A stretch of DNA of 37,713 nt from Streptomyces sp. ADI96-02 (GTDB lineage: Bacteria > Actinomycetota > Actinomycetes > Streptomycetales > Streptomycetaceae): NCBI RefSeq assembly GCF_003846185.1, contig NZ_ML123034.1, positions 3,199,412 to 3,237,124 of the forward strand, in the 5' to 3' direction. Position numbers and translations under genes: made by a program. The notes beneath the pieces are model-generated. The model did no database searches, was not told the DNA's origin, and was given only the letters and a program-made list of their open reading frames with translations. Position 1 is the first letter of the stretch, and each line of letters starts with the position of its first letter. Shown here piece by piece: positions 37,464 through 37,713 of the stretch.

Positions 37464-37713
37464 CCGACACCGCACTGGAGGCGGAGCTGCGCGGCCTCGC
37501 CGGCTCCGTGCCGGACCCGGAGCTGCCGGTGCTGACCCTGGCCGAGCTGGGCGTCCTGCGGGACGTGCGCGTGGACGGCCCGGGACGGGTGACGGTGCGG
37601 CTCACGCCGACCTACACCGGATGCCCGGCGATCGAGGCCATGTCCGCCGACATCGAGCGCGTACTGCACGAGCACGGCGTGCCGGAGGTGTCCGTGGTCA
37701 CCGTGCTCGCCCC
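37457..37713 (+). CDS. paaD: Phenylacetate degradation protein PaaD (partial, 3' end outside the window)
   Basis: The first 85 residues of a MIP18/DUF59-family protein thought to assist iron-sulfur or di-iron maturation of the epoxidase system. VPDPELPVLTLAELGVLRDV is the typical opening, with TPTYTGCPAIEAMSADIERV carrying the conserved cysteine. ATG 37457 overlaps the paaC stop by seven bases; GTG 37460 is an alternative that would give a GTGA overlap. The sequence ends mid-gene at the right edge; the full family length is about 165 residues, and a paaE reductase would be expected next. Confidence 0.92.
   Translation, partial: MVTDTALEAELRGLAGSVPDPELPVLTLAELGVLRDVRVDGPGRVTVRLTPTYTGCPAIEAMSADIERVLHEHGVPEVSVVTVLA

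Overview
The window reads as chromosomal DNA of a Streptomyces or very close relative. The GC content is very high with strongly G/C-biased third codon positions, GTG starts are frequent, and operons are packed with 4-base ATGA/GTGA overlaps. The gene families are typical of that group: an XRE/DUF397/ATP-binding triad, PASTA-type serine/threonine kinases, the proteasome activator Bpa, a K15-type DD-peptidase and two branched-chain 2-oxoacid dehydrogenase operons. The gene order resembles, from memory, the core region of S. coelicolor not far from oriC. A perfect parS site at 22323-22336 fits that position. I see no rRNA, tRNA, CRISPR array or intact mobile element.

Layout. 1-735: a poorly coding, partly AT-rich left edge with decayed gene pieces. 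736-1626: secreted DD-peptidase. 1709-3453: DUF397 and XRE-DUF5753 genes, divergent from an ATP-binding protein. 3525-7161 (minus): first BCDH operon, bkdA1-bkdB1-bkdC1. 7493-9875: response regulator, flavin-nucleotide-binding protein and a phosphotransferase. 9937-13524: two divergent membrane Ser/Thr kinases. 13525-13853: minisatellite. 13854-14615: low-complexity surface protein. 14686-19076: PadR regulator and an ABC exporter. 19223-19771: bpa. 19920-20909 (minus): quinone oxidoreductase. 21208-24937 (minus): mobA-like, moeA and potassium channel operon. 25106-28868 (minus): second BCDH operon, bkdA2-bkdB2-bkdC2, divergent from the Lrp-type regulator bkdR (29080-29601). 29719-30315 (minus): TetR regulator, divergent from paaN (30465-32165). 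32208-35289 (minus): DUF5819, HTTM and TrmH operon. 35405-37713: paaA-paaB-paaC-paaD, with paaD running off the right edge.

How the genes fit together. The right third is catabolic. The two BCDH complexes make branched acyl-CoA from branched-chain 2-oxoacids, for energy and as primers for branched fatty acids and polyketides. The paa genes form the phenylacetyl-CoA epoxidase (PaaABC, with PaaD) and the PaaN dehydrogenase. The TetR gene is probably PaaR: a 14-bp palindrome between it and paaN recurs exactly, in opposite orientation, in front of paaA, and with one mismatch in front of bkdA2. Each copy is preceded in the gene direction by TTRTCCACAGG, which matches a DnaA box. The gaps are 24, 34 and 45 bases, close to whole helical turns apart. 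This apparent joint promoter architecture, linking phenylacetate and branched-chain catabolism, is the most interesting signal I found.

Other points of interest are a parS site that doubles as the moeA stop and channel start, a DevR/OsdR-type palindrome upstream of the flavin-binding gene, a DUF5819-HTTM pair reminiscent of SdpA-SdpB, a MoeA with a minisatellite-built insertion, and many other in-frame and intergenic minisatellites. All functional calls are from reading sequence motifs; no database search was run.
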